Shown one piece after another: positions 1 through 5,876 of a stretch of 5,988 bases of DNA. The DNA comes from an uncultured Ruminococcus sp. (GTDB lineage: Bacteria; Bacillota; Clostridia; Oscillospirales; Ruminococcaceae), in contig CAMHUJ010000121.1 of NCBI GenBank assembly GCA_946188175.1, forward strand, positions 1-5,988. The letters run 5' to 3'. The notes beneath the pieces were generated by a model that was not told the DNA's origin, ran no database searches, and saw only the letters and a program-made list of their open reading frames with translations. Each line of letters starts with the position of its first letter. Positions within the stretch are counted from its first letter, which is position 1. The position numbers and the translations under genes were made by a program.

Positions 1-1314
1 GAAGCGCTCGACATAATCCGGCTTATCGGGCTTGCGCTTGGTCAGCGGCGAAATCTCGACCGGATGATCCATGATGAAGGTCGGCTGGACGAGCTTCTCC
101 TCGACGAATTCATCGAAGAACAGGTTGAGAATATCGCCCTTTTCGTGACGCTTCTCGTAGTGGACGCCCTTCTCGTCTGCGATTTTCTTTGCCGCAGCGG
201 TATCGGGAATCTGATCGAAGTCCACACCGGTATATTCCTTGACAGCGTCGATCATGGTCAGACGGCGGAACGGCTTGCCGAGGTCAATCATGATATCCTC
301 GCCGTTTTCATCGGTGCCGAACGGGATGCAGGTCGAGCCGCAGACGGTCTGTGCGATATGGCGGAACATGTTTTCCGTCAGGTCCATCATGCCGTAATAA
401 TCGGTATATGCCTGATAGAGCTCCATGAGGGTGAATTCCGGATTATGCTTGGTATCGACGCCCTCATTGCGAAACACTCTGCCGATCTCATAGACTCTCT
501 CGAGACCGCCGACAATCAGGCGCTTGAGGTAGAGCTCCAGCGAAATGCGCAGCTTGACGTCCTCGTCGAGTGCATTGTAATGTGTCTCGAACGGTCTTGC
601 AGCCGCGCCGCCCGCATTGGAAACGAGCATCGGGGTTTCCACTTCGATGAAGCCCTGTGCATCGAGCCAGCTGCGGATTGCAGCGATGATTTTGCTGCGC
701 TTGATAAAGGTATCGCGTACATCCTCATTCATGATGAGGTCGGTGTAGCGCTGACGGTATCTGGTATCGCGGTCGGTCAGACCGTGGAACTTTTCCGGCA
801 GCGGCTTGAGCGACTTGGAGAGCATCGTGACCTTTGTCGCATGGACAGAGAGCTCGCCGGTTCTCGTGCGGAAGAGCTTGCCGGTGACGCCCATGATATC
901 GCCGATATCGCCGAATTTGCGGAACTTTGCAAATTCCTCCTCGCCGATATCGTTCATGCGGACATAGACCTGGATTCTGCCGGTCTTATCGCGCAGATCG
1001 AGGAAGTTTGCCTTGCCCATTTTACGCCAGCTCATGATTCTGCCGGCAACGGTGACTTCAAACTTCTCGTTGATCTGCTCATAGGCAGCCTTTTTTGCCT
1101 CCTCGTCAAGATCAGCGGGGAGCTCTGCCTCTGCTGCTTCATACATCGCGCGGCATTCAGCGGTGCTTGCGGTGACATCAAACTTTGTAATAACAAACGG
1201 ATCGCTGCCGTCCTGCTGCATTTCAGCGAGCTTATCCAGTCTCACCTGACGAAGGGCATCAATATCCTCCTCGACCGGCTGGACATTCTGTTCGTTGAGA
1301 TTCTGTTCGCTCAT
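1..1314 (-). CDS. lysS: Lysyl-tRNA synthetase, class II (partial, C-terminus beyond the left edge)
   Basis: Cytoplasmic enzyme that charges tRNA-Lys with lysine using ATP. I translated 438 codons from the ATG at 1312-1314 to the window edge. Residues 1-80 are a charged helical N-terminal extension. About 85-165 are the OB-fold anticodon-binding domain, and from about 185 the class II catalytic core begins (GLTDRDTRYRQRYTDLI). Motif 1 lies around residues 204-230 (ends GFIEVETPML). Motif 2 lies around 279-299, with FRNEG followed by HNPEFTLMELY, as in bacterial LysS. Motif 3 and the last roughly 60 residues would lie outside, given the usual length of about 500. The start is supported by GGAGGG six bases upstream, inside the last codons of greA. 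The greA stop and this ATG are 2 nt apart, so the genes are probably cotranscribed and translationally coupled. Nothing appears broken in the visible part. Confidence 0.96.
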   Translation of the reverse strand, partial: MSEQNLNEQNVQPVEEDIDALRQVRLDKLAEMQQDGSDPFVITKFDVTASTAECRAMYEAAEAELPADLDEEAKKAAYEQINEKFEVTVAGRIMSWRKMGKANFLDLRDKTGRIQVYVRMNDIGEEEFAKFRKFGDIGDIMGVTGKLFRTRTGELSVHATKVTMLSKSLKPLPEKFHGLTDRDTRYRQRYTDLIMNEDVRDTFIKRSKIIAAIRSWLDAQGFIEVETPMLVSNAGGAAARPFETHYNALDEDVKLRISLELYLKRLIVGGLERVYEIGRVFRNEGVDTKHNPEFTLMELYQAYTDYYGMMDLTENMFRHIAQTVCGSTCIPFGTDENGEDIMIDLGKPFRRLTMIDAVKEYTGVDFDQIPDTAAAKKIADEKGVHYEKRHEKGDILNLFFDEFVEEKLVQPTFIMDHPVEISPLTKRKPDKPDYVERF

Positions 1315-1316
1315 GC

Positions 1317-1832
1317 TCAGCCCTCCGGATGATTCTCAAAGACGCCGGTAGAGGAGATTTCGAGAACGGTAAAGGTCATAATGCCGATCGGCGCTTCAAC
1401 AATAAAGGTATCGCCGACGCGCTTGCCGAGAACCGCCTTGCCGATCGGGGAATCATCGGAAATCTTATGATTTTCGTAATCTGCCTCGGAACGGCCGACG
1501 ATCTGGAGTGTCTCGATCTTCTGCGGCTGACCGTTGAATTCCGCTCTGCTCAGAATCACGCCGCATCCGGTGCTGACGGTATCGGAAGAGAGCGTGGAGA
1601 TGATCTCTGCATGCTCGAGGGTATATTCGAGCTTCTTGATCTCATCTTCCAGACGTGCCTGTTCGTTTCGTGCTTCATCGTACTCCGCGTTTTCGGAAAG
1701 GTCACCGTGGCTTCTTGCTTCTGCAAGGGCATCTGCGACCTCGGTACGGCGGGTACCTTTCAGGTAGGAAAGTCTCTGTTGCTCAGCATCATAATGCTGT
1801 TGTGACATTTTTTCTCTGTATTCCTGCTCCAT
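1317..1832 (-). CDS. greA: Transcription elongation factor GreA
   Basis: GreA enters the secondary channel of RNA polymerase and stimulates cleavage of the backtracked transcript, rescuing stalled complexes. The product is 171 residues, slightly longer than the usual 155-160 because of about ten extra N-terminal residues. Residues 10-80 form the antiparallel coiled coil, with the signature GDLSENAEYDEA at 43-54 containing the conserved acidic tip (D44, E47). Residues from about 85 form the FKBP-like domain, ending with the family pattern SPIGKAVLGKRVGD (128-141). I chose the ATG at 1830-1832 because AAGGAGG lies just upstream. An in-frame ATG 21 bases further upstream overlaps the Shine-Dalgarno region and has no site of its own. 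A later in-frame ATG (residue 9) is possible but has a weaker site. It sits directly upstream of lysS. Confidence 0.95.
   Translation of the reverse strand: MEQEYREKMSQQHYDAEQQRLSYLKGTRRTEVADALAEARSHGDLSENAEYDEARNEQARLEDEIKKLEYTLEHAEIISTLSSDTVSTGCGVILSRAEFNGQPQKIETLQIVGRSEADYENHKISDDSPIGKAVLGKRVGDTFIVEAPIGIMTFTVLEISSTGVFENHPEG
1321..1326 (-). promoter_or_regulatory. Ribosome binding site of lysS, inside the greA 3' end
   Basis: Reads GGAGGG on the minus strand, six bases before the lysS ATG. It covers the last sense codons of greA, so ribosomes finishing greA cover the lysS initiation site. This fixes the lysS start and suggests translational coupling. Confidence 0.75.
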
Positions 1833-1837
1833 AACGG

Positions 1838-1844
1838 CCTCCTT
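1838..1844 (-). promoter_or_regulatory. Ribosome binding site of greA
   Basis: Reads AAGGAGG on the minus strand, with five bases between it and the ATG at 1830-1832. It decides the greA start among several in-frame methionines. Confidence 0.8.
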
Positions 1845-1867
1845 AATAATCAATATAGAATCCGGAG

Positions 1868-1897
1868 AGGGAGCAGTGCGAGAATGCGCTGCTCCCT
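1868..1897 (-). terminator. Terminator-like hairpin between carB and greA
   Basis: A 12-bp stem (GGGAGCAG arm against CTGCTCCC, one mismatch near the loop on the minus strand, a G-U pair on the plus strand) encloses a 6-base loop. It lies about 20 bases after the carB stop and about 35 bases before greA. On the minus strand it is followed by CTCCGGATTCTATATT, with no clean T-run. It may therefore be a weak terminator, an attenuating element or an mRNA-processing/stability hairpin rather than a textbook terminator. No convincing separate greA promoter with a good -35 box is visible; TATATT at 1852-1857 is the only -10 candidate. Confidence 0.5.
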
Positions 1898-1917
1898 TCC
1901 TGTATGAATGTGAATCG

Positions 1918-2568
1918 TTAATCGGTAATTTCGCGGTGGAATTCCTGAAGCGATTTGACGCTCAGCGAACCGCCCTGCGCGGTAATTGCAGCGATGCCCT
2001 CTGCGGTAGCGGAAGCAGCTGCCATGGTGGTGATATACGGGATGCGATATTTGATTGCCGCCTTACGGATGTAGCTGTCATCGTGCAGCGAATCCGCACC
2101 TGCCGGCGTATTGATGATGAGATCAATCTTGCCGTTCGTCATTGCGTCAGTGATATTCGGTCTGCCCTCATAGAGCTTCTTGATCTTCTCTGCCGGAATG
2201 CCTTCCTCTGCGATCATATCGTAGGTTCCGCCGGTTGCGAGAATCTTGAATCCGAGATCATGGAACTTGTGCGCAATCGGGAGCAGCTCCGGCTTATCCA
2301 TATCGCAGACGGAGAGCAGGACGGTGCCGCCGGTCGGCAGCTTGGTCTGGGTTGCCTCCTGTGCCTTGAAGTAAGCCTCGCCGAAGTTCGGGGAAATACC
2401 GAGGACTTCGCCGGTGGAGCGCATTTCCGGTCCGAGCACCGGGTCAACTTCCTGGAACATGTTGAACGGGAAGACTGCTTCCTTGACGCCGTGATGCGGG
2501 ATCTTCTTATCATGCAGCGCCGGAACCGGAGACGGCTTGCCGGTCAGCTCGGAGGTCATGATCTGCGT
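1918..2568 (-). CDS. carB: CarB C-terminal fragment: end of ATP-grasp plus MGS-like allosteric domain
   Basis: 216 residues of CarB-like sequence in a different frame from the upstream piece. The first about 75 residues finish the carbamoyl phosphate synthetic half (VKEAVFPFNMF, then DPVLGPEMRSTGEVLGI). The rest is the methylglyoxal-synthase-like regulatory domain, which in E. coli binds UMP, IMP and ornithine. It includes GTVLLSVCDMDKPELLP, LGFKILATGGTYDMI and IDLIINTPAG, and ends EFHREITD. The open frame extends upstream to an ATG at 2647-2649, but that part is out-of-frame carB and shows no homology. An in-frame ATG at 2557-2559 has no good ribosome binding site, so separate expression of this fragment is doubtful. 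Confidence 0.8.
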   Translation of the reverse strand, partial: TQIMTSELTGKPSPVPALHDKKIPHHGVKEAVFPFNMFQEVDPVLGPEMRSTGEVLGISPNFGEAYFKAQEATQTKLPTGGTVLLSVCDMDKPELLPIAHKFHDLGFKILATGGTYDMIAEEGIPAEKIKKLYEGRPNITDAMTNGKIDLIINTPAGADSLHDDSYIRKAAIKYRIPYITTMAAASATAEGIAAITAQGGSLSVKSLQEFHREITD

Positions 2569-5119
2569 AGACCTTGGAAACGAGCGGAACGGTTCTCGAA
2601 GCACGCGGATTTGCCTCGAGGACATAAACGGTATCATCCTCGATTGCATACTGCATGTTCATCAGACCCTCAACGCCCATTTCAACGGCGATGCGCTTGG
2701 TGTAATCCTTAATGGTTGCGACATGCTTTTCGCTGAGGTTGAGCGACGGGAGCACGCAGGCGGAGTCGCCGGAGTGGATACCCGCAAGCTCGATATGCTC
2801 CATAACAGCCGGAACGAAGCATTCCTTGCCGTCGGAGATTGCATCCGCCTCACACTCGGTTGCGTGATGCAGGAATCTGTCAATGAGGATCGGTCTGTCC
2901 GGTGTGACGCCGACAGCCGCCGCCATGTAAACGCGCATCATCTTGTCGTCGTGAACGACCTCCATGCCGCGGCCGCCGAGCACGTAGGACGGACGGACCA
3001 TGACCGGATAGCCGATGCGGTTTGCGATCTCGAGCGCATCATCGACGGTGACAGCCATACCGGATTCCGGCATCGGGATGCCGAGCTTATCCATCATGGC
3101 GCGGAAATGATCTCTGTCCTCTGCGAGGTCGATCGTTTCCGGCGAGGTGCCGAGGATGCGGACGCCGTTCTTTTTCAGATCGGCAGCGAGATTCAGCGGA
3201 GTCTGACCGCCGAACTGTGCGATGACGCCGACGGGCTTCTCCTTCTCATAGATCTGGAGGACGTCTTCCAGCGTCAGCGGCTCGAAGTAGAGCTTATCGG
3301 AGGTGTCGTAGTCAGTGGAAACGGTTTCGGGGTTGCAGTTGACGATGATTGTCTCAAAGCCGAGGTCTTTCAGTGCCAGTGCTGCATGAACACAGCAGTA
3401 GTCGAACTCGATGCCCTGACCGATTCTGTTCGGACCGCCGCCGAGAATCATGATCTTCGGGCGGTCGTCATTGCAGGGGCTCTCATCCTTTTCAATATGA
3501 TAGGAGGAGTAATAATATGCACTGTCAGCGGTGCCGGAAACGTGAACGCCCTCCCAGCCCTCGCGGATGCCTGCGGCATAGCGTGCATTCCGGATATCAG
3601 CCTCCGGAACCTCGAGGATCTGTGCGAGGTAGCGGTCGGAGAAGCCGTCGAGCTTTGCCTGACGGAGCACGCCGTCTGCCGGAACCCTGCCCTTGTTTTC
3701 GATCAGATTATTTTCTTCCTCAACGAGCTCGAGCATCTGCTCAATGAACCACTTTTTGATTCTGGTCAGATTGTAGAGCTCATCGACGGTCGCACCCTTT
3801 CTGAGTGCCTCATACATGATGAACTGACGGTTGCTTGTCGGATAGACCAGCATGGAGAGCAGCTCATCCTTGGATTTTTCGTTGAAATCCTTTGCAAAGC
3901 CGAGACCGTATCTGCCGGTTTCCAGCGAGCGGATCGCCTTCTGGAATGCCTCCTTATAGGTCTTGCCGATGCTCATGACCTCACCGACCGCACGCATCTG
4001 CGTGCCGAGCTTATCCTCGGCGCCCTTGAACTTTTCAAAGGCCCAGCGTGCGAACTTGATGACGACATAGTCGCCGGAAGGAACGTATTTGTCGAGAGTG
4101 CCGTATTTGCCGCATTCCATTTCGTCGAGCGTCATGCCGGTTGCGAGCATTGCGGAAACGAGTGCAATCGGGAAGCCGGTTGCCTTGGAGGCAAGCGCGG
4201 ACGAACGGGATGTACGCGGATTGATTTCGATGACAATGATTCTGTCGGAGACCGGATCATGAGCGAACTGGCAGTTGCAGCCGCCGATGACCTGAACCTT
4301 ATCGACAATGCGGTATGCCTGATCCTGGAGGCGCTTCTGAACGTCCTCGGAGATCGTCAGCATCGGAGCGGAGCAGAAGGAATCACCGGTATGCACGCCC
4401 ATCGGGTCGATGTTCTCGATGAAGCAGACGGTGATCATGTTGCCCTTTGCATCGCGGACAACCTCGAGCTCGAGCTCCTCCCAGCCGGTGACGCACTCCT
4501 CAACGAGCACCTGACCGACGAGAGATGCCTGAAGTCCTCTTGCGCAGACGACTTTCAGCTCCTCAACATTATAGACCATGCCGCCGCCGGCACCGCCCAT
4601 GGTGTATGCAGGACGCAGCACGACCGGATAGCCGAGCTTGTCTGCAATCGCAACAGCCTCATCCACGGAATAAGCGACCTCGCTGCGTGCCATTTCGACA
4701 CCGATAGATTCCATGGTTTCCTTGAATTCGATTCTGTCCTCACCGCGCTCGATTGCATCCACCTGAACGCCGATGACCTTGACGCCGTACTCCTTGAGAA
4801 CGCCTGCCTTGTCAAGCTCGGAGCAGAGGTTCAGACCGGACTGTCCGCCGAGATTCGGGAGCAGCGCATCGGGGTGCTCTTTCTTGATGATCTCGGTCAG
4901 GCGCGCAACATTGAGCGGCTCGATGTAAGTGACATCGGCAACATCCGGGTCGGTCATGATCGTTGCAGGGTTGGAGTTGACGAGCACGATCTGGTAACCG
5001 AGCTTGCGCAGCGCCTTACATGCCTGCGTACCGGAATAGTCGAATTCGCAGGCCTGTCCGATGATGATCGGGCCGGAGCCGATGATCATTACTTTGTTGA
5101 TATCGTTTCTTTTTGGCAT
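2510..5119 (-). CDS. carB: CarB N-terminal fragment: both ATP-grasp halves, truncated in the second
   Basis: An 869-codon frame of which residues 1-850 are CarB and the last 19 are out-of-frame tail. Residues 1-400 are the carboxyphosphate half. They include the start MPKRNDINKV, GSGPIIIGQACEFDYSG (14-30), NSNPATIMTDP (48-58), LRPAYTMGG (168-176) and the metal-binding EINPRTSRSSALASK (298-312). About 400-550 form the oligomerisation region. About 553-850 start the carbamoyl phosphate half, repeating the fold: GGGPNRIGQGIEFDY (560-574), NCNPETVSTDYD (594-605), VRPSYVLGGRGME (708-720) and EANPRASRTVPLVSK (835-849). The start has TGAGGTG eight bases upstream and matches the family N-terminus. 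This piece has both ATP sites but lacks the end of the second ATP-grasp domain and the whole allosteric domain. It is probably not functional by itself. Confidence 0.85.
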   Translation of the reverse strand: MPKRNDINKVMIIGSGPIIIGQACEFDYSGTQACKALRKLGYQIVLVNSNPATIMTDPDVADVTYIEPLNVARLTEIIKKEHPDALLPNLGGQSGLNLCSELDKAGVLKEYGVKVIGVQVDAIERGEDRIEFKETMESIGVEMARSEVAYSVDEAVAIADKLGYPVVLRPAYTMGGAGGGMVYNVEELKVVCARGLQASLVGQVLVEECVTGWEELELEVVRDAKGNMITVCFIENIDPMGVHTGDSFCSAPMLTISEDVQKRLQDQAYRIVDKVQVIGGCNCQFAHDPVSDRIIVIEINPRTSRSSALASKATGFPIALVSAMLATGMTLDEMECGKYGTLDKYVPSGDYVVIKFARWAFEKFKGAEDKLGTQMRAVGEVMSIGKTYKEAFQKAIRSLETGRYGLGFAKDFNEKSKDELLSMLVYPTSNRQFIMYEALRKGATVDELYNLTRIKKWFIEQMLELVEEENNLIENKGRVPADGVLRQAKLDGFSDRYLAQILEVPEADIRNARYAAGIREGWEGVHVSGTADSAYYYSSYHIEKDESPCNDDRPKIMILGGGPNRIGQGIEFDYCCVHAALALKDLGFETIIVNCNPETVSTDYDTSDKLYFEPLTLEDVLQIYEKEKPVGVIAQFGGQTPLNLAADLKKNGVRILGTSPETIDLAEDRDHFRAMMDKLGIPMPESGMAVTVDDALEIANRIGYPVMVRPSYVLGGRGMEVVHDDKMMRVYMAAAVGVTPDRPILIDRFLHHATECEADAISDGKECFVPAVMEHIELAGIHSGDSACVLPSLNLSEKHVATIKDYTKRIAVEMGVEGLMNMQYAIEDDTVYVLEANPRASRTVPLVSKVYADHDLRADRQAVSGSGAA

Positions 5120-5127
5120 AATGCAAA

Positions 5128-5134
5128 CACCTCA
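5128..5134 (-). promoter_or_regulatory. Ribosome binding site of carB
   Basis: Reads TGAGGTG on the minus strand, eight bases before the ATG at 5117-5119. With a predicted transcription start near 5140, the untranslated leader would be only about 20 nt. That leaves no room for a pyrimidine attenuator or riboswitch. Confidence 0.65.
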
Positions 5135-5146
5135 CTTCAACTAGAT

Positions 5147-5176
5147 ATTATATCATAAGTACCCTTTGGAATGCAA
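5147..5176 (-). promoter_or_regulatory. carB promoter with extended -10
   Basis: On the minus strand a perfect TATAAT (5147-5152) is preceded by TGA, giving the extended -10 pattern TGnTATAAT. A weak -35 box, TTGCAT (5171-5176), lies 18 bp upstream. A strong extended -10 often compensates for a poor -35 in vegetative sigma-factor promoters. Directly upstream are two A-tracts on the minus strand (5180-5184 and 5190-5195), about one helical turn apart, which could act as an UP element or a curved segment. The start of transcription is inferred near 5140. Confidence 0.7.
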
Positions 5177-5195
5177 GTGTTTTTCCGTATTTTTT

Positions 5196-5357
5196 CAGAT
5201 TCCACAAATGCGTTCGTTTTTTTTGCGGCAGGGCGAATTGTTTAGGCAGATTGCCAAAACACGGCAAAACTGCCGGAATGCGCCGTCCGCCGGAATGTGA
5301 AGCTCCTCTGCAATAAATATAGTACCCTTCCGCCTGCTGCGCAGAAAAAACATTCTG
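5196..5357. other. Intergenic stretch with no gene recognised
   Basis: This is the middle of the divergent gap between carB and the gntR promoter. I see no coding region with a credible start and ribosome binding site on either strand. It contains a bipartite hairpin (5245-5274), a 9-base direct repeat GCCGGAATG (5272-5280 and 5289-5297), and AGTACCCTT (5321-5329), which recurs in the carB promoter spacer. A run of eight T at 5217-5224 has no stable stem before it on the plus strand, so I do not call it a terminator. Confidence 0.5.
5245..5274. repeat. Two-part inverted repeat in the intergenic gap
   Basis: Outer arms GGCAG (5245-5249) and CTGCC (5270-5274) flank inner arms TTGCC (5251-5255) and GGCAA (5263-5267), with a 7-base loop and a small A/AA internal bulge. 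Neither strand has a following T-run, so it is not a standard terminator. It could be a protein-binding site or a structured RNA element, or it could be chance. Confidence 0.4.
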
Positions 5358-5407
5358 AAAAAAATTTTTGCAGCCCCCTTGACAAAGTGTATATACGGTG
5401 GTATAAT
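5358..5407 (+). promoter_or_regulatory. gntR promoter, consensus -35/-10 with UP-like A/T tract
   Basis: TTGACA at 5379-5384 and TATAAT at 5402-5407 are both perfect consensus boxes with the ideal 17-bp spacing. An uninterrupted A7T5 tract at 5358-5369 falls at about -56 to -45 relative to the inferred start near 5414, within the normal range for an UP element. This predicts a very strong vegetative promoter, which is what one expects if a repressor bound over it keeps it off. Confidence 0.85.
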
Positions 5408-5426
5408 GTATATATCGGATATACAC
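5387..5426. promoter_or_regulatory. Candidate GntR operator overlapping the promoter
   Basis: Several TATATAC/GTATATA half-sites lie over the promoter. The self-complementary GTATATAC (5389-5396) sits between the -35 and -10 boxes. TGTATAT-ATCGG-ATATACA (5407-5425) has 7-bp arms and a 5-bp spacer over the start point. GTGTATAT (5387-5394) and ATATACAC (5419-5426) form a wider inverted repeat around the -10. Two half-sites are also direct repeats 19 bp apart (GTATATACGG and GTATATATCGG). GntR-family sites typically carry GT...AC half-sites. The position would block RNA polymerase, so autorepression by the downstream regulator is the likely role; this is inferred. Confidence 0.65.
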
Positions 5427-5436
5427 ATTAAGGACA

Positions 5437-5464
5437 CAAAGCACAATCCGGACACTGTGCTTTG
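5437..5464 (+). promoter_or_regulatory. Hairpin in the gntR mRNA leader
   Basis: A perfect 9-bp inverted repeat, CAAAGCACA and TGTGCTTTG, encloses a 10-base loop. It lies in the roughly 80-nt leader, about 15 bases before the ribosome binding site (AAGGAG, 5480-5485). GGACAC occurs just before the stem and again in the loop (5432-5437, 5450-5455). No T-run follows, so it is not a terminator. mRNA stabilisation or a second operator are possible roles. Confidence 0.45.
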
Positions 5465-5479
5465 CAGCCGTAACCGAAT

Positions 5480-5485
5480 AAGGAG
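5480..5485 (+). promoter_or_regulatory. Ribosome binding site of the GntR regulator
   Basis: AAGGAG, with ten bases to the ATG at 5496-5498. The reading frame is open further upstream, with ATG codons within the promoter region. Those lie at or before the inferred transcription start, so this site marks the real start. Confidence 0.7.
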
Positions 5486-5495
5486 ATCTCTGATT

Positions 5496-5876
5496 ATGGA
5501 TATTATCATCAGCAATGCGTCAGGCGAACCGATTTATACGCAGATCGTCACCCAGATCAAAACGATGATTCTGGAAGGGAAGCTGAAAGAGGGGGATGCG
5601 CTCCCCTCGATGCGCAATCTTGCGATGCAGCTGCGGATCAGCGTCATCACGACAAAGCGCGCCTATGAGGAGCTCGAGCGCGACGGCTTCATCGAAAGCT
5701 ATACGGGCAAGGGCAGCTTCGTCAAGGCGCAGAACAAGGAGCTTTACCGCGAGGAGCAGCTCAAAAAGATCGAAGCGATGCTGACCGAGGCGGCCGACAG
5801 GGCAAAGCAGTGCAGCATTCCGCTCACGGAATTGCAGGAGATACTGGAAATTGTGTACGGAGGTACAGAATCATGA
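5496..5876 (+). CDS. GntR-family transcriptional regulator, YtrA type
   Basis: A 126-residue DNA-binding repressor. Residues 11-76 are the GntR winged helix: PIYTQIVTQIKTMI, then GDALPSMRNLAMQLRIS, TTKRAYEELERDGFI, and the wing GKGSFV. The remaining about 50 residues are a short, mostly helical tail without a FadR- or HutC-type ligand domain. This length and tail are typical of the YtrA subfamily, whose members usually repress an operon with ABC transporter genes and dimerise through the short tail. The gene fits that pattern: its TGA overlaps the ATG of an ABC ATPase gene, and candidate operator half-sites cover its own promoter. The inducer cannot be read from the sequence; in known relatives it is often linked to cell-envelope stress. 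It is divergent from carB, with no evidence that it controls it. Confidence 0.93.
   Translation: MDIIISNASGEPIYTQIVTQIKTMILEGKLKEGDALPSMRNLAMQLRISVITTKRAYEELERDGFIESYTGKGSFVKAQNKELYREEQLKKIEAMLTEAADRAKQCSIPLTELQEILEIVYGGTES
5859..5864 (+). promoter_or_regulatory. Ribosome binding site of the ABC ATPase gene
   Basis: GGAGGT inside the 3' end of the regulator gene, eight bases before the ATG at 5873-5875. It supports that start and coupled translation of the two genes. Confidence 0.7.

Larger units (their letters stand above)
1918..5119 (-). pseudogene. carB: Carbamoyl phosphate synthetase large subunit, frameshifted by an apparent ~26-bp deletion
   Basis: CarB makes carbamoyl phosphate from bicarbonate, ammonia (delivered from glutamine by CarA) and two ATP. 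It feeds pyrimidine and arginine synthesis in the cytoplasm. The homologous sequence starts at the ATG at 5117-5119 and ends at the TAA at 1918-1920, but it is in two frames. The first frame is good through VPLVSKV (residue 850) at 2570-2572. It then reads an unrelated tail and stops at 2510-2512. The second frame resumes CarB with TQIMTSEL from 2568. E. coli CarB has about nine more residues between these points (TGVPLAKVA), so about 26 bp are missing. 850 + 216 + 9 gives about 1075 residues, against about 1073 in E. coli. All other domains and motifs look intact, so the lesion is recent or a sequence error. Upstream is its own promoter; no carA is adjacent. Confidence 0.88.

Noticed and set aside
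64..1332. A 422-codon open frame on the plus strand, opposite lysS
   Set aside because: Same mirror effect: it is in register with the lysS codons, and lysS motifs on the minus strand are clear.
2500..2600. Programmed ribosomal frameshift joining the two carB frames
   Set aside because: No slippery sequence or stimulating structure is evident, carB is not known to use recoding, and about nine conserved residues would still be missing from the product.
2537..5158. An 873-codon open frame on the plus strand, opposite carB
   Set aside because: It is codon-aligned with carB and exists because carB avoids TTA, CTA and TCA. It has no good ribosome binding site and no recognisable domain, while the opposite strand is unmistakably CarB.
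5217..5224. Run of eight T as a plus-strand terminator
   Set aside because: No stable GC-rich stem precedes it, and no plus-strand gene lies upstream to be terminated.
5379..5495. Upstream in-frame start for the GntR regulator (up to 165 codons)
   Set aside because: The extra codons would lie over the -35 and -10 boxes and the leader. The family N-terminus and the ribosome binding site both point to the ATG at 5496.
5148..5515. Two small minus-strand open frames (98 and 106 codons) across the intergenic region
   Set aside because: They run through the gntR promoter and A/T tracts, overlap each other in different frames, lack convincing ribosome binding sites and resemble no known protein.
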